Source: Aurantiochytrium sp. KH105 (Eukaryota > Sar > Bigyra > Thraustochytrida > Thraustochytriidae). From it: DNA of 64,000 nt. The stretch covers positions 62,001 through 126,000 of the forward strand of contig BGKB01000031.1 of the NCBI GenBank assembly GCA_003116975.1. Direction: 5' to 3'. A program made the position numbers and the translations under genes. The notes below the pieces were generated by a model. That model made no database searches. It saw only the letters and a program-made list of their open reading frames with translations, and was not told the origin of the DNA. How positions within the stretch are numbered: the stretch's first letter is position 1; the number at the start of each line of letters is the position of its first letter. Positions 1-10,385 of this stretch are shown piece after piece.

Positions 1-1378
1 TTGCGGCGTTGTCGCGAGGAGGACGCTCGGTCATCATTTCGTGCACAACGACACCTTTGACACGCGAGTTGTTGTGCATCATTTGCGCAAGCTCGCGAGC
101 GCGCGACACCTGGGTCTCGAGGACTGACGGTTTGTCGACGTCTTGGCGAGCGATGATGGAAGCAATGTCGTGGAGACAAAGACCGGCTCTTGCACCCTTT
201 TTCATCACCATGGCGACGACGCGCATGAGCTGCAGGCAGGGTGCACGAACGTTGAGATCGCGCTGAAGAATTTGTATACATGCATCGACGTCGTACTCTT
301 CGATCCATCGAAGTGTCGACGCCGAAAAGGGCACGTGCGCCTGGGGCCAGTCCAACCAGCACCAGTCACACCATGCCACTTCGAGTTTGTCAGGGAGACA
401 GTAACCGTGATCAATGGGTGTGAGCGAGTAGTCAAAGTCCATGGGGCCCATGGAGCAGGAGAAGGAGCGAAATTTGCGGGACTGCGGACACGAGGCGTCT
501 GTCCGCGGGACGGAAGCGGGCATTGCCCCGGGGCTGCGGGGTTTGGGTTTGCGCGAGACCAGGAGGTTGGCATCGTTGCGGTCCGAATTGAGCATGCGAA
601 TGTCGAGAAGAGCAATCTTGTGCACCTCTTCAGCGGGAAAGAGATTCGGGCTGAGGTCACTGGCAATGCAGTCGGCATGCACGTAGCGCTGAAAGGAGCC
701 CGTCTTGTTGAAGACGGCGCCTTGGCGATAGTTGAAGGCCGAATGCTTGGCTTCGACAAGCACTGTTTCGGGGACGCCGCTGAAGCCGCCAAAGTCTGTG
801 ATAAAGGCCGCTACCTCTCGTTGCACGGCCTCGCCGGCGCGCACACCCTGCCGGAGCCCGCATTGCCCGGTTTGTCCGAGAATACCGCGAGGGTTGTTTT
901 CTGCGGCGGGCTCTTCGTCTCGAGGCTTGAAGCAGGCAACATGCTTGCCTCGAGCGTCGCGCAAAAAATACGTGCCCCCGGATCCGTCTTCGGAAAGCAC
1001 AGGGCGCTGTCCGGCCAAAAGTCCTGCGCGCGCATCATCGAGCAAGCCTTGGATGGCTTGCAGCGCGCTAGCCTCAACTCGTGCCAAGCTTTCGAGGCCG
1101 CAGATGCGAAGAGCGACCTCTGCGGATGCGTTCTCGAGTGCGTGCGCCGACTCGACTGTGCAGACGAGGCAGTCGGCCTCGTCGTCCAAGACCGTGCAGA
1201 GGTGCGTGGCGTCGCAGAGCTCGACGCCGCGGCGGTAGAGGCGGATGCGCTCGATGGGCACGCCAGCAAAGTCCGCTGCCTTTTCACGCACATCGCGACC
1301 GACCGCAGACCTCGACAGCGTGAGCTCGTGCACGCAGGGTTTGCCCCTCTCCGCGACCTGGACCAAGCGGACGCGCAT
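1..1378 (-). CDS. UBL-domain PI4K-gamma-type kinase (partial, C-terminus beyond window)
   Basis: The frame is open from an ATG at 1378 to the left edge (about 459 residues visible). The first ~75 residues (MRVRLVQV...) look like a ubiquitin-like domain. The PI3/PI4-kinase fold follows: a phosphate-loop motif DGSGGTYFL near residue 130, ACFKPRDEEP near 146 with the ATP-binding Lys, GEAVQREVAA, LLDIRMLNSDRNDANLLV near 265 (catalytic D..N), and PIDHGYCLPD near 320, the DFG equivalent. This motif set is typical of the type II PI4K-gamma / ubiquitin-like-domain kinase family of plants and some protists. Several plant members act on proteins rather than lipids, so the substrate here is uncertain. 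The start lies 12 bases after a long AAGC microsatellite on the sense strand. An additional upstream exon cannot be excluded. Confidence 0.85.
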   Translation of the reverse strand, partial: MRVRLVQVAERGKPCVHELTLSRSAVGRDVREKAADFAGVPIERIRLYRRGVELCDATHLCTVLDDEADCLVCTVESAHALENASAEVALRICGLESLARVEASALQAIQGLLDDARAGLLAGQRPVLSEDGSGGTYFLRDARGKHVACFKPRDEEPAAENNPRGILGQTGQCGLRQGVRAGEAVQREVAAFITDFGGFSGVPETVLVEAKHSAFNYRQGAVFNKTGSFQRYVHADCIASDLSPNLFPAEEVHKIALLDIRMLNSDRNDANLLVSRKPKPRSPGAMPASVPRTDASCPQSRKFRSFSCSMGPMDFDYSLTPIDHGYCLPDKLEVAWCDWCWLDWPQAHVPFSASTLRWIEEYDVDACIQILQRDLNVRAPCLQLMRVVAMVMKKGARAGLCLHDIASIIARQDVDKPSVLETQVSRARELAQMMHNNSRVKGVVVHEMMTERPPRDNAA

Positions 1379-1390
1379 GCTTGCTGGGGA

Positions 1391-1483
<93 letters not shown>
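1391..1483. repeat. (GCTT)n tetranucleotide microsatellite
   Basis: About 23 near-perfect copies of GCTT (AAGC on the minus strand). It ends about a dozen bases upstream of the kinase ATG, so it probably lies in that gene's 5' UTR or core promoter. The open frames it creates are artefacts of a 4-bp repeat without stops. Confidence 0.95.
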
Positions 1484-1484
<1 letters not shown>

Positions 1485-4418
1485 TCGCGCTGCGGCCGCT
1501 GCCGCCTCCGCTAGGTCAGCCAGAAAAGGCCTGGTTTGCACGCTCGCTTGCGTCAGCGAGGGCCACGCAGGAGCCGCCGTGCTGCGACTGCCTGTCTTGC
1601 CTTTGCTTCCTTCTTCCAGGTCCTTCCTAGAGCGCCTTTCCTGCGGAGACGGAGGAAAAGTCGTCGAGTAGAGAGGAGAAGGAAGAGGAGTTGTAGTAGT
1701 ATAATACTACAGGTGCTGCGCGGAAGGGGTTCGGGTGGTGAGGCCCAATCTGAGCGAGCAACTTCAAGCTGCAAATAGATACAGGTGGCCTGGGCGGTCG
1801 CAAGCGCTGCGCAGTCCAGCACAGCCCTAGTCAGGGCAGGCGTGCTTGCTCGGTTTGCTTGGTTTGCTTCTGGTTTGCTTTTGGTTTGCTTTACTTTGCA
1901 GCGTGCGGTGCAGAGCGATTGATCAACCAGTATACCCTAGCTTCGGAAGGCCGACCGCCCGTCACAGGCCTGCGCAGGCAGACGTCTGCGATGCGTCAGT
2001 GACGGGGGACGGCAAGGACAAGAGAGCGACGCACCTCACGATGTACGTCTGCTCTGCTGGCTGGTCTGGTCTGGTATGATCTCGTCTGGTCTCGCGGCGC
2101 TGGATGGTGCCTCCTCCCTCTCTGCCCAAGCCGTAGTAGCTTGTTAGGCCTACTACAATAGAAGGCTGGCTGACTAGACCGCCGACCGGCCGATATATCG
2201 GGCACGATGCTGCCCGGGGAGGGGGCGGGGAAGGGCGAGTCGCTGGCCAGGTCTGCGTCAGCCTCGCGCCGCGCCCGCGCGCCGCAGCGGCCGCCGCCGC
2301 GACGAGGGTTGCCGCGGGGGGCTCGCGCGCCGGCGCTCGCGCAGAGGGCCTCGAGCTCGGGCGTGGAATTTGAATTTGCAAGCTCAACTCCAACTCCGTC
2401 GAACGGGGCCGCCCCGCCGCCGCTCCCACTGCCGCCAGAGGGCGCCGCCGTCGCGGCCCGCCCTCCGCGCGCCCCCTGTTCACCCGGTTCTGTCCCCTCC
2501 GGCGTCACTGGAAACTGTTTCGAAGATTTACCTCCCTTTTACCTCTCCGCGCCCACTGGCGCTCCGGCACGGAAACGCTCACATCGACTCCACTGTCACG
2601 ATCGGCGGGGGTAGACAGAGCAGCTGCGGAGAGGGAAAGGGCTGTGAAAGTCCAGTTCTCGACCACAAAAGCAGCTGGGGACAGGGCGTCTCGGTGCCGC
2701 GGATTCGCAGTGGGGCAGAGTGACCGCAGCGCGACGCCCGCACTGGAAACATTGCTTTCGAAACCGACATTTCCTCGATCTTTTCGCGCTTCGCTGGTGA
2801 CACTCGCTTTCTTTCCCTTATCCCTCTCCGCCTCCCATGACTTCGTCTGCACCCCCCCCTTTGCTCTGCTTTATTGTGAAGCCAAGGGGGGTAGCGTAGA
2901 GAATGTCGCGAAGTCCGGTGGCTTACTCGCGAGCAAGACCTGAAATCTGACCCTAGCTTGCAGCTATAGATTCGGTAGGAGGTCGGCTGTCCGCGCGGGG
3001 TCCGGTAAGCGTAGGTCCGGTAGGCACCGGCGTGCCTACCTTCTGGAAGCTGTACGGATCCAGCTCGCTTTGCCTTGATTTCTGATTTTCTTCGAAAGAA
3101 TGAATGACTGACTGACTGACTGACTGACTGACTGACAGTGGCCATGGATGAATAAATGAATGAATGATTTTAATTGATCGATTGGATTGCCACCCAAGAC
3201 AACCTGCGAAAGGGCGTAGAACGCGGCTGGCCTCGCGCGGCGCAAGCGCGGCAGACCCGTGCTGTTTGTCTGGCTCGCTGCGTCCGAAGAACGCGGCGAT
3301 GATGCGACCAGCAGCTGCAGAGCGCAGCCAGGAGGGCGGCGGTCGGCCTGTGATGGGAGACGCTCCCCGCACCTCCTGCTGTTGACTGCTCTTACGCCAT
3401 GCCGCTGTGAGGCCTGCCTGTCTGAACTACGTCCATATCACAGCGTTATTCAATTTTTGTCGCCCAATGTTTCTGCCTTACTCCAACTGTTACAAGTTGT
3501 TGATTTTGCTTGCCATGGTTGCTAGATTTTTTGCGTCGCAAGACCCGAAACAGTCAGCCGGCCAGCCACACCAGCAAGCAACATGAAGCCAGCTTTGCTA
3601 CTCTAAAAAGAAGTTGCGCTATTCGCGTTGCTGTCTCTTTGCCTGCCTGGCAGCCAGAACGCCAGCGCCGTCGCCGTCGCGCAGCCGCTCTTGAACCCTT
3701 TTCAAAGAAACCGGCCAATAAAAATCCCGAGAGCTGAGGTGGCGGTCGGCACTGCGCTGCGCTCCGTCCTCGTCAGCGCGGGTCGGCGTGACTCCGCGCT
3801 CGCGCAGGGACGCGGCGGCCAGCCAGGCAGGCAGGCTCAGCTCAGCGAGGACCTGCGTCGAGTTCTTCCGCTCGCCTCGTCGCTGGCCTTCAAGTTAACC
3901 CTGCTATCGCTTGCTTGCTGCTGGCGTGGCGCGCAAAAAGTGCACGAGCGCGCAGTGTGCGAAAAAAGGACGAGGGAGAATCCATTCTTTTCGAGTCGCA
4001 GTCGCCCCGGGCCGCACGCCCGCCCGCACGCACGCCCGCACGCACGCACGCGCGACTACCGCAGACGAAGAGCGGGAGCGGGCGAGGGAGAGCGCGGCCA
4101 GGCCAGACCAGGCCAGGTCGGGCCTCCGCAAGGCCGGTGTGAAGCGTGGTTTTGTGCTGCGCAGGTGTGTCGGGCCTGCGCCGCTCTCACCGGCTATTCA
4201 CATCATACCTTCTTGTCGTGTGCATGGGTCAATCGATCTGCGGCAAGTGCATGTGGAGAAAGTTGATCTCCATCGCGGGTTGAAGCACTGACAGGCGCGC
4301 TGCTGCGAACGCGGGACTGCGCCGCATTTCGTCACAACGGAGAGATCAAGAAGCCAACAAAGAAATAGATTTAGCTCCAAGGGTGCGGGACGCGGAGCGG
4401 AGGTGAGAGGGAGAGAAG
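1484..4418. other. Gene-poor intergenic region with simple repeats
   Basis: No convincing coding sequence was found on either strand. Open frames here are arginine/serine-rich shadows of high GC content. The region holds a palindromic TAGGCCTA at 2145-2152, an AATTTGAATTT patch near 2369, a (TGAC)n run at 3105-3136 followed by TGAA copies, and a (CGCA)n-like tract near 4011-4053. It lies between the kinase (leftward) and the 4419 gene (rightward), so it should carry both promoters. Confidence 0.6.
3105..3136. repeat. (TGAC)n microsatellite
   Basis: Eight copies of TGAC, followed after a short gap by TGAA/TAAA copies to about 3167. It lies in the gene-poor region. Confidence 0.9.
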
Positions 4419-4934
4419 ATGCCTACAGATCAGAGGGGGACGCAGCCCCAGACGCGTCCACAACAACGCCGACCCATGGATAAACGTCATACCCCTCTGA
4501 GCGTCCAGCGTCGCAACGTTTTCTTGCTCGATGGAAGGCCTCTTGACAAGGTCAAGGACTTTCGCTTTCGCGAATCCAAGTTCAAGATGAAAATATTTGA
4601 CCCGCTCGAGGAGGTCGATCGCAAGTATCGATTCGCGCCTCCTGATTTCAAACACTGGGCCAAGCTTCGCGATCAAGAGGCTCTGCGTCTTGGCTTGGAG
4701 CGAGAGGTCTCCGAAGCTCGGCTACACGCTGGACTTGATGCCTATAGCCGCTCGTGTTTTGATAGCATCGAAGACGCATCTACGATTGAGCATTATCCCC
4801 CGCATCTGACGCCTACAGCACGCCCTAATTTTGCAGTGCCGCAACGAAGCGAGCGTCACATTGTCCACAAGAATGCCGTTTGGTATGGCCTTACCAAACC
4901 TGTGCACAGCAGCTTTGCCTCGTTGCCATCATGA
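4419..4934 (+). CDS. Hypothetical protein, 171 aa
   Basis: A 171-residue frame starting at ATG 4419 with unremarkable, protein-like composition (charged, few low-complexity runs), unlike the arginine-rich shadows nearby. No signal peptide or membrane segment is seen. Features include a basic/Gln-rich first 25 residues, a charged central stretch (KVKDFRFRESKFKMKIFD), a WAKLRDQEALRLGLEREV helix candidate, and a Pro/His-containing C-terminus ending near WYGLTKPVHSSF. I do not recognise the family. Its rarity-poor composition and the codon choice shared with neighbouring genes suggest it is real. Confidence 0.55.
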   Translation: MPTDQRGTQPQTRPQQRRPMDKRHTPLSVQRRNVFLLDGRPLDKVKDFRFRESKFKMKIFDPLEEVDRKYRFAPPDFKHWAKLRDQEALRLGLEREVSEARLHAGLDAYSRSCFDSIEDASTIEHYPPHLTPTARPNFAVPQRSERHIVHKNAVWYGLTKPVHSSFASLPS

Positions 4935-5821
4935 TCCTGACCATTGCTTGACGCATTCACTCATGGTTAGTAAAGTCTTTTCGATGACAAAACACTCATG
5001 TGCATGACGTTTGCTCTTGCATCAGTCAGGGTACAGCGCGAGCGCCTGTCGTGGACGCGAAAGACTCGGGATCCCAATCAATGAATCCTCGTACATCTCG
5101 CTCGCGCATCGTCAATTGCCCTTTACGTGAATCGCTGATCCACATGACCATCTTTAAAAGAAAAATTCAGATTGCGAACAAAACGTCCACGAACAAGGTA
5201 TGTACGTTCGCAATCAAACCAGCTGCCCCCGATTGCCGTCACGGGTAGGTTACCTGTGTCCGCCATCGTCATTGGACATTGCGCGCAGAAAAAAGCTTTC
5301 GTCACGTTGAAGAAGAGAAGACCTCCGGCCTACAGATGGCCGAGTCATTTTTTTCTTATCGGCCACGGCGAGCCACGGAGCGGATTCTGACAGAAGCTTC
5401 GTTCGGAGAAAATCTCCGCCGTTCAATCGCAATAAAGAGCTTGGCATCTACTTGCACACTGTCATCCTCGCCACGGCATGACGAAGGACAGCGACACGCG
5501 ATTGAGTATCTCACTTGATCGACGATCCATCAATGTATTGTTGGATTGATTGAGATCCCGGTGGATTGTTATACGGTCGAACGCTTGACGAGTGATTTTT
5601 CTTACCTTTTTTTTTTTCCTGTAGGCTTCCTTGTTCGTCGAGTTCTACAAGAAGCAAAAAGATCGAACCAAGCAAACCCGCAACAGGAGAAGGGAAAGCG
5701 CAGCGCAGAAGCAGCCAAGGCGCACAACCTCGACAAGCAGAAGAGCGAGTCTTCGAGCGAACAAGCTCGCAAGCACGGCAACAATCGTCTTCTGCGCGTG
5801 AAGGAGTCTTTGGCGAGAAAG
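4935..5821. other. Intergenic / probable 5' UTR with a candidate 3' splice site
   Basis: There is no separate gene. The frame of the downstream SDR is open back to 5546, but residues 1-92 of that frame look non-conserved. A long T tract ending TTTCCTGTAG (AG at 5623-5624) resembles an intron acceptor. A 5' UTR intron, or a short upstream coding exon joining here, is therefore possible. Confidence 0.45.
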
Positions 5822-6823
5822 ATGTTCTCAGAGATCAAGACCAAGTGGTTCCCAGAGTTTAAGCGAGAGCTCCCGCGCGCTGACGGCAAGGTCTATGTCG
5901 TTACCGGGACGTCATCGCTGAGCGGAACCGGATTCAAGGCCGCAGAGACCGTCCTTGACAAAGGCGGCGTTGTTGTGATGCTCAACCGCCCATCCTCGCG
6001 CGCGGATGAGGCGCTGCAGCGCTTGCGCAGTGACTTTGGCGACCGCGTGCACGCCGTTGACTGCGACTTGCAGTCGTTCGACTCGGTGCGGTCCGCGGCC
6101 GAAAAGGTTAAAGCACAGTTTCCCGAGGTGCACTGTCTTGCGAACAACGCCGCCATCATGGGTGCGCCAGACGAGGCGACCAAGGACGGATTCGACGTGC
6201 AAATGCAGACAAACTATCTGTCGCATTTTCTGCTCACCAAAGAGCTCTTTCCGTGCTTGCTGGCAGGTGCGAACAAATGGAAGGAGAACTCGCGCGTTGT
6301 CAACCACTCGGCGCTGGCGGCTGAGTGGCTTGCCAAACTTGATCCTGCAAATCTGGGCAAGAACGGCGGCAATCTTGGCGGCAATGAGGGCGCCAATATG
6401 AAAGGGCCGCGCTTTGACCGCTACATTCAGTCAAAGCTTGCCAACAAGGTCTTCACACAATGTCTTGCCGACCGTATTGAAGCTGCTGAGCTGCCCGTCA
6501 CGACCGTGTCTGCGCACCCTGGCGTTTGCACCACGGGTCTTGGTGATAATGCGCTCAAGGAAGGTCGCATGTCAAGCACTGTTACCTATCTCATGTCATT
6601 TATCATGCAGAGCTCGGAGGACGGCACGATGGGTCTTTTGAGCGGTATGCTGAGCCCCGACATCACGGCACGCAGTATGTATGGCCCGAAGCGGTGGTGG
6701 ACGCTTTCCATGTCGGGCCCAGCTGTCGCTGTGCCGCCGGAAAAGAACGAGACGGACCCTGCGAACAAGGAGCTTTTATGGGAGGCCAGTGAAAAGGCCA
6801 TTGGCGAGATCTTCTCCCTGTAG
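5822..6823 (+). CDS. Short-chain dehydrogenase/reductase, retinol-dehydrogenase/WWOX-like
   Basis: A 333-residue protein counted from ATG 5822, chosen because the SDR fold begins shortly after it. The cofactor loop TGTSSLSGTG lies at residues 29-38 (TGxxxGxG type), the NNAAIM motif at 108-113 (NNAG), and the catalytic YxxxK at Tyr201-Lys205 (YIQSK). A Ser upstream (VVNHSALAAEW, about 163) is a candidate for the triad. Length and motif spacing fit NAD(P)H-dependent retinol dehydrogenase, WWOX or protochlorophyllide-reductase-like SDRs. The substrate cannot be deduced. The insert LGKNGGNLGGNEGANMKG before the active site is Gly/Asn-rich. An upstream in-frame ATG (5546) would add 92 poorly conserved-looking residues across a candidate splice acceptor. 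Confidence 0.85.
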   Translation: MFSEIKTKWFPEFKRELPRADGKVYVVTGTSSLSGTGFKAAETVLDKGGVVVMLNRPSSRADEALQRLRSDFGDRVHAVDCDLQSFDSVRSAAEKVKAQFPEVHCLANNAAIMGAPDEATKDGFDVQMQTNYLSHFLLTKELFPCLLAGANKWKENSRVVNHSALAAEWLAKLDPANLGKNGGNLGGNEGANMKGPRFDRYIQSKLANKVFTQCLADRIEAAELPVTTVSAHPGVCTTGLGDNALKEGRMSSTVTYLMSFIMQSSEDGTMGLLSGMLSPDITARSMYGPKRWWTLSMSGPAVAVPPEKNETDPANKELLWEASEKAIGEIFSL

Positions 6824-7102
6824 ATTGTTACTATCTGAGAGTAATTACTACAATAAGTTGCAACGTCTCTTCTCTTATCCTTCTTGCTATAAAAATCAAA
6901 TCTTTGAGCGTCGTACACACAGTCAGCTCATGTTTCTTCGCGCACTCGGGTCTCTCACCTCGCTGCTCTCCAGTACATCGTACATACATGTGACATTATC
7001 TTTCTTTCTCTCCTCGTGCTCCACCAAGCTTTCGGTCTTTGTGCCTAGCCTCACACCGGCAGTCTGCACCTTGTTCACCCGCCCGCGGCATTCTTCTGCA
7101 CC

Positions 7103-8209
7103 ATGCCCTCACGCCGAGTGCTCTCCGTGCCACGATCTGCCATTTCGCGGCACGGCCGCCGCGGGCTGCTCGGCCGCCGCTATAGCCTTAGGTCGGAAAC
7201 CGATGAAGGCGCCTCAGACCGATTAGGCCAGTTCGCTGGTGGCCACGGCCGTCCAGACGCAGCGGGCAAACAAGGCTTGCAGGACGCGGCGACGTGCAGG
7301 AGACCGGGCGCGAGCAGGATGTCGACCGCGGTCAAGGGCATCGTGCGGCTGATCGTGCCGGCGGGCGCGGCCAAGCCCTCGCCGGCCATCGGCCAGGCGC
7401 TGGGCCCGCTCGGCGTGAACATGATGGAGTTTTGCAAGGTGCGTCGCGAATGAGGCAAATCGCGGCCTGCGCGCGACGGCGGCCTGCGCGGCGGCGGTGC
7501 GCGGCGCGGGGCCGGAGCGCGGGGCCGGGACGCATTGCGAGGAGACCGATAGCGTGCTTGCTCGCTTGAGCGCCGCGCCGGTCGCAAAAATCCGCGGAGA
7601 ATTCGCTGGTGAGAAGTGGACGAAGGAATGAGGGGATGAATGACTGACGACGATCATGTTTACTATATGCGCGCGAACAGTCTTTCAACGCGAGAACAGA
7701 CGAGTTCAAGCCGGAAATTCCGCTGCCCGTGGTGTTGACAGCTTTTGCTGATCGCTCCTTCGAGTTCGTTGCCAAGGTGAGTCAGATATTTATATATTTG
7801 TCGTCCGCGAAGCGAATCGCGCGGCGACCCATCTCGATGACTGGATCAAGCTAGACTCTCTGCATCTTGCTTTCATTCATAGCGTCCTACTTTGCCACAT
7901 GATACTGTACCAGAACATGAAGACTAACACCTGCATGCGAATTCATTTTCGCCTTTTGACTGGGGCTTACTTGTCACTTTTCTGAATTGCTAGACGCCCT
8001 CGACGAGCTACTTGCTGAAGAAGGCTGCCGGTATTGAAAAGGGCGCCGCGGAGCCTGGCACGCAGGTTGTGGCCACTATCTCTGTCAAGGCTGTGTACGA
8101 GGTTGCCAAGATCAAGCAGACCGACCCGGGCCTTCAGGATATTCCTCTGCAGAGCATTTGCAAAAGCGTCCTCGCCTCGGCAGGCTCGATGGGCATCAAG
8201 GTCGTCTAA
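7103..8209 (+). CDS. MRPL11: Mitochondrial large-subunit ribosomal protein uL11m (3 exons)
   Basis: Three exons join in frame: 7103-7438, 7681-7776 and 7994-8209, with phase-0 introns (donors GTGCGT and GTGAGT, acceptors ending ACAG and CTAG). Joined, they give the L11 signature [26 protein letters not shown] then [35 protein letters not shown] and the C-terminal [11 protein letters not shown]. It binds 23S-type rRNA at the GTPase-associated centre. From ATG 7103 the product is 215 aa with an Arg/Ser-rich N-terminus ([20 protein letters not shown]) resembling a mitochondrial presequence. From ATG 7319 it is 143 aa, the size of bacterial L11. I favour the longer form because of the presequence and the bacterial-type core. 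Confidence 0.93.
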
Positions 8210-9689
8210 TTGATGGGCACGTACATTGCAGCAGAGCAGGCGCGCGCGTCGCTCTCGCTTGCGCCCCTTGTTTATTAGCCGAGTCGCTTGCCGAGTCGTC
8301 CGTCTTGCGCAGCCAGATGCTGTCGTCATTTACTTACGCCCCATTAGCGTTGTGCAGTACTGGCTCGGAGCGGAGCCGTGCAGTGGGGGTTCGCGTGCGC
8401 TGCAGTAGGTGTCGTTCACGCAGAACCGAAGCAAACCAAAGGAACAAACAAAAGCAACAGTCGGCAAGCAGGCTTGCAGACAGGCGGGAGGGCAAGCGGG
8501 CGGGCGGGTAATCGGGTGGGCCGGCCGCGGGAGCGCTGGCCTGGTCGCGCGTTTACCTTCTCGCTGGCTTGCTTGCTTGCATGCAAGCTTGCATGCATGC
8601 ACCCGGTCTCGAGTCGTCTGAAGACACACGTATTATCTCTAGCATTGACTACTGACGTCGAAGACGCCAAGGAATTTCACTCGTGCTCATCGCTCTCTTC
8701 TTCCCCTTTGCTTGACGCCCTCAACATTTGCCTGATCTGGGATCGAACTCTTTGGGTCTACGTTGGCGGGCTCCTCCTCTTCGCGCCTTTTCTTGCCTTC
8801 TCCTGTTCCTGTCTCGGCGTATGTACTACCTGCCCGCTGGCCGATCTCGAGCGCAAAGAGCTCGTATTCGCTCGCTCGCTCGCTCGAGAATGAATTACGC
8901 GACCAGGCCTCCGGGTGCTCGCCACGACGCCGCGGCGCGACGCCATGGTGGGACGATCCGCCCTTCCAGGCTGCGCGCGGACTCTAGGAAGCGGCGGCCG
9001 TGATCAACATTCTGAACGAAAGAAGCGCAAGAAATGAATGACGCAAATGCAAATGCAACCATGGCAAATGCAGATGCAGCCACAGAACAAAGCGAGGCAT
9101 AATGTAAACGCAGCTTGTGTAAGTTGTTCCGATGGCGACGGCGGTATCGACAACTTTGTCAAGCTCCTCCCTTCCATTTCGCGAGCCCAGCCAGAAAGCC
9201 ATCCACCCAACCAACTTGGTGGACGCAGTCAGTACTTGCAGTGATCGAAGCCACGTCCGCCGGCGGCTCGATCGGCGGGAAAAGCCGTGCCGCCAGAGCA
9301 TTCATCCATCCACCCATGCTTTCTTTCACCCGTCACCCATTCATTCATTCCACTTATTTCACAAAAGGGCGCGGCCGCCCGTCCGTCCGCGCGTCCGTCC
9401 GCACATGCCGCGTGCGTCGTGTGCGGGCACGTGCAGTCGGTCGGTGTGCGGCCTTCCGGTGCCAGGTTCTCCACCTCTCGCGGGCGCTCGCGTCGCCGAC
9501 TGAAGCCAGCCAGCCAGCCAGCCAGCCGTGCCGGGTTAGGCCGTCGTCCGGAGCGCGGCGAGGCCAGGCCAGGCGCCGCATGAATGCCATGCCATGGCGG
9601 GCGGGCTTTCGTTGGCTTTCTCGGGCTGGCTGGCTGGCTGGCTGCCCGTCTGTCTGGAGAGCCTGAGAAGAGACGGAGAGCAGCGATCA

Positions 9690-9785
9690 AGCGAAGAAAA
9701 GCGACCAAGTAAGAACGCGACCAAGAAAAGCGACCAGAAAAAGCGAATGAAAAAAGCGAATGAGAAAAGCGATGAAGAAAAAGGA
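9690..9785. repeat. Degenerate AAGCGA-type short tandem repeat
   Basis: Repeated AAGCGA units separated by 3-6 bases (for example GCGACCAAG, AAAAGCGAATG) occur about ten times in 100 bases. The region is noncoding and purine-rich on the plus strand. Confidence 0.75.
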
Positions 9786-10334
9786 AAGGCGAAAGGCGAG
9801 ACGTGCAGGCCCTCGCTCGAAGGGTGTGCACGGTGGCGGCAGGAACCGCGGCGCCGCATTGGCCCTGCTTAGCCGCCTTCGGCCCACACCGTTTTCGAGT
9901 GCGCAGCGAGACTTGGAAGATATCCCCGCAGCGCGCGCCGCGCCAATGAACAGCCAGCTCGCGGTCACCATCACCCCCTGGAGTCAGAAAACAAGCTTTC
10001 ACATGGGCGCCCCTCGCTCCGCCGCAGGCCGCCGCCGCGGGTCGCGCAGCCGTTGCGCCCTCCACGTCTCCCGCCGCTTCCGAGCACGCGCCATGCAGCC
10101 CTGCAGGTCTGGCATCGCACAAACCTGCACAAAGGCGAGACGCCTCTCGAATCGAGCCCGCTCGGCCTTCGATTCAACCTGGCTGCCTTGCTTGCTTCCT
10201 CCGCTGGTTGCTCCTTCCAGGGCTCAAACTTCGACCCCCCCGTACGTGACGAGATGCGCAGAAACCGCGCGATCGCGATCCCGGGCCGCTTTCGTCTCCG
10301 ATCACGCGACTCGAGTCCGCTTCGCTTCAAGCTC

Positions 10335-10385
10335 GCTTGGCTTGGCTTGGCTTGGCTTGCCATGGTTGGCTTGGCTTGGCTTCCT
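10335..10385. repeat. (GCTTG)n pentanucleotide repeat
   Basis: About nine GCTTG copies interrupted once by CCATGGTT in the middle. Intergenic. Confidence 0.85.

Noticed and set aside
143..1630. 495-codon plus-strand frame
   Set aside because: It is the antisense shadow of the UBL-PI4K-type kinase and then reads through the GCTT repeat as Leu-Ala-Cys copies. The minus strand carries all the kinase motifs.
8730..8760. tRNA-like B box (GTTCGATCCC on the minus strand)
   Set aside because: Flanking bases do not form a five-pair T stem and no acceptor or anticodon stem can be drawn.
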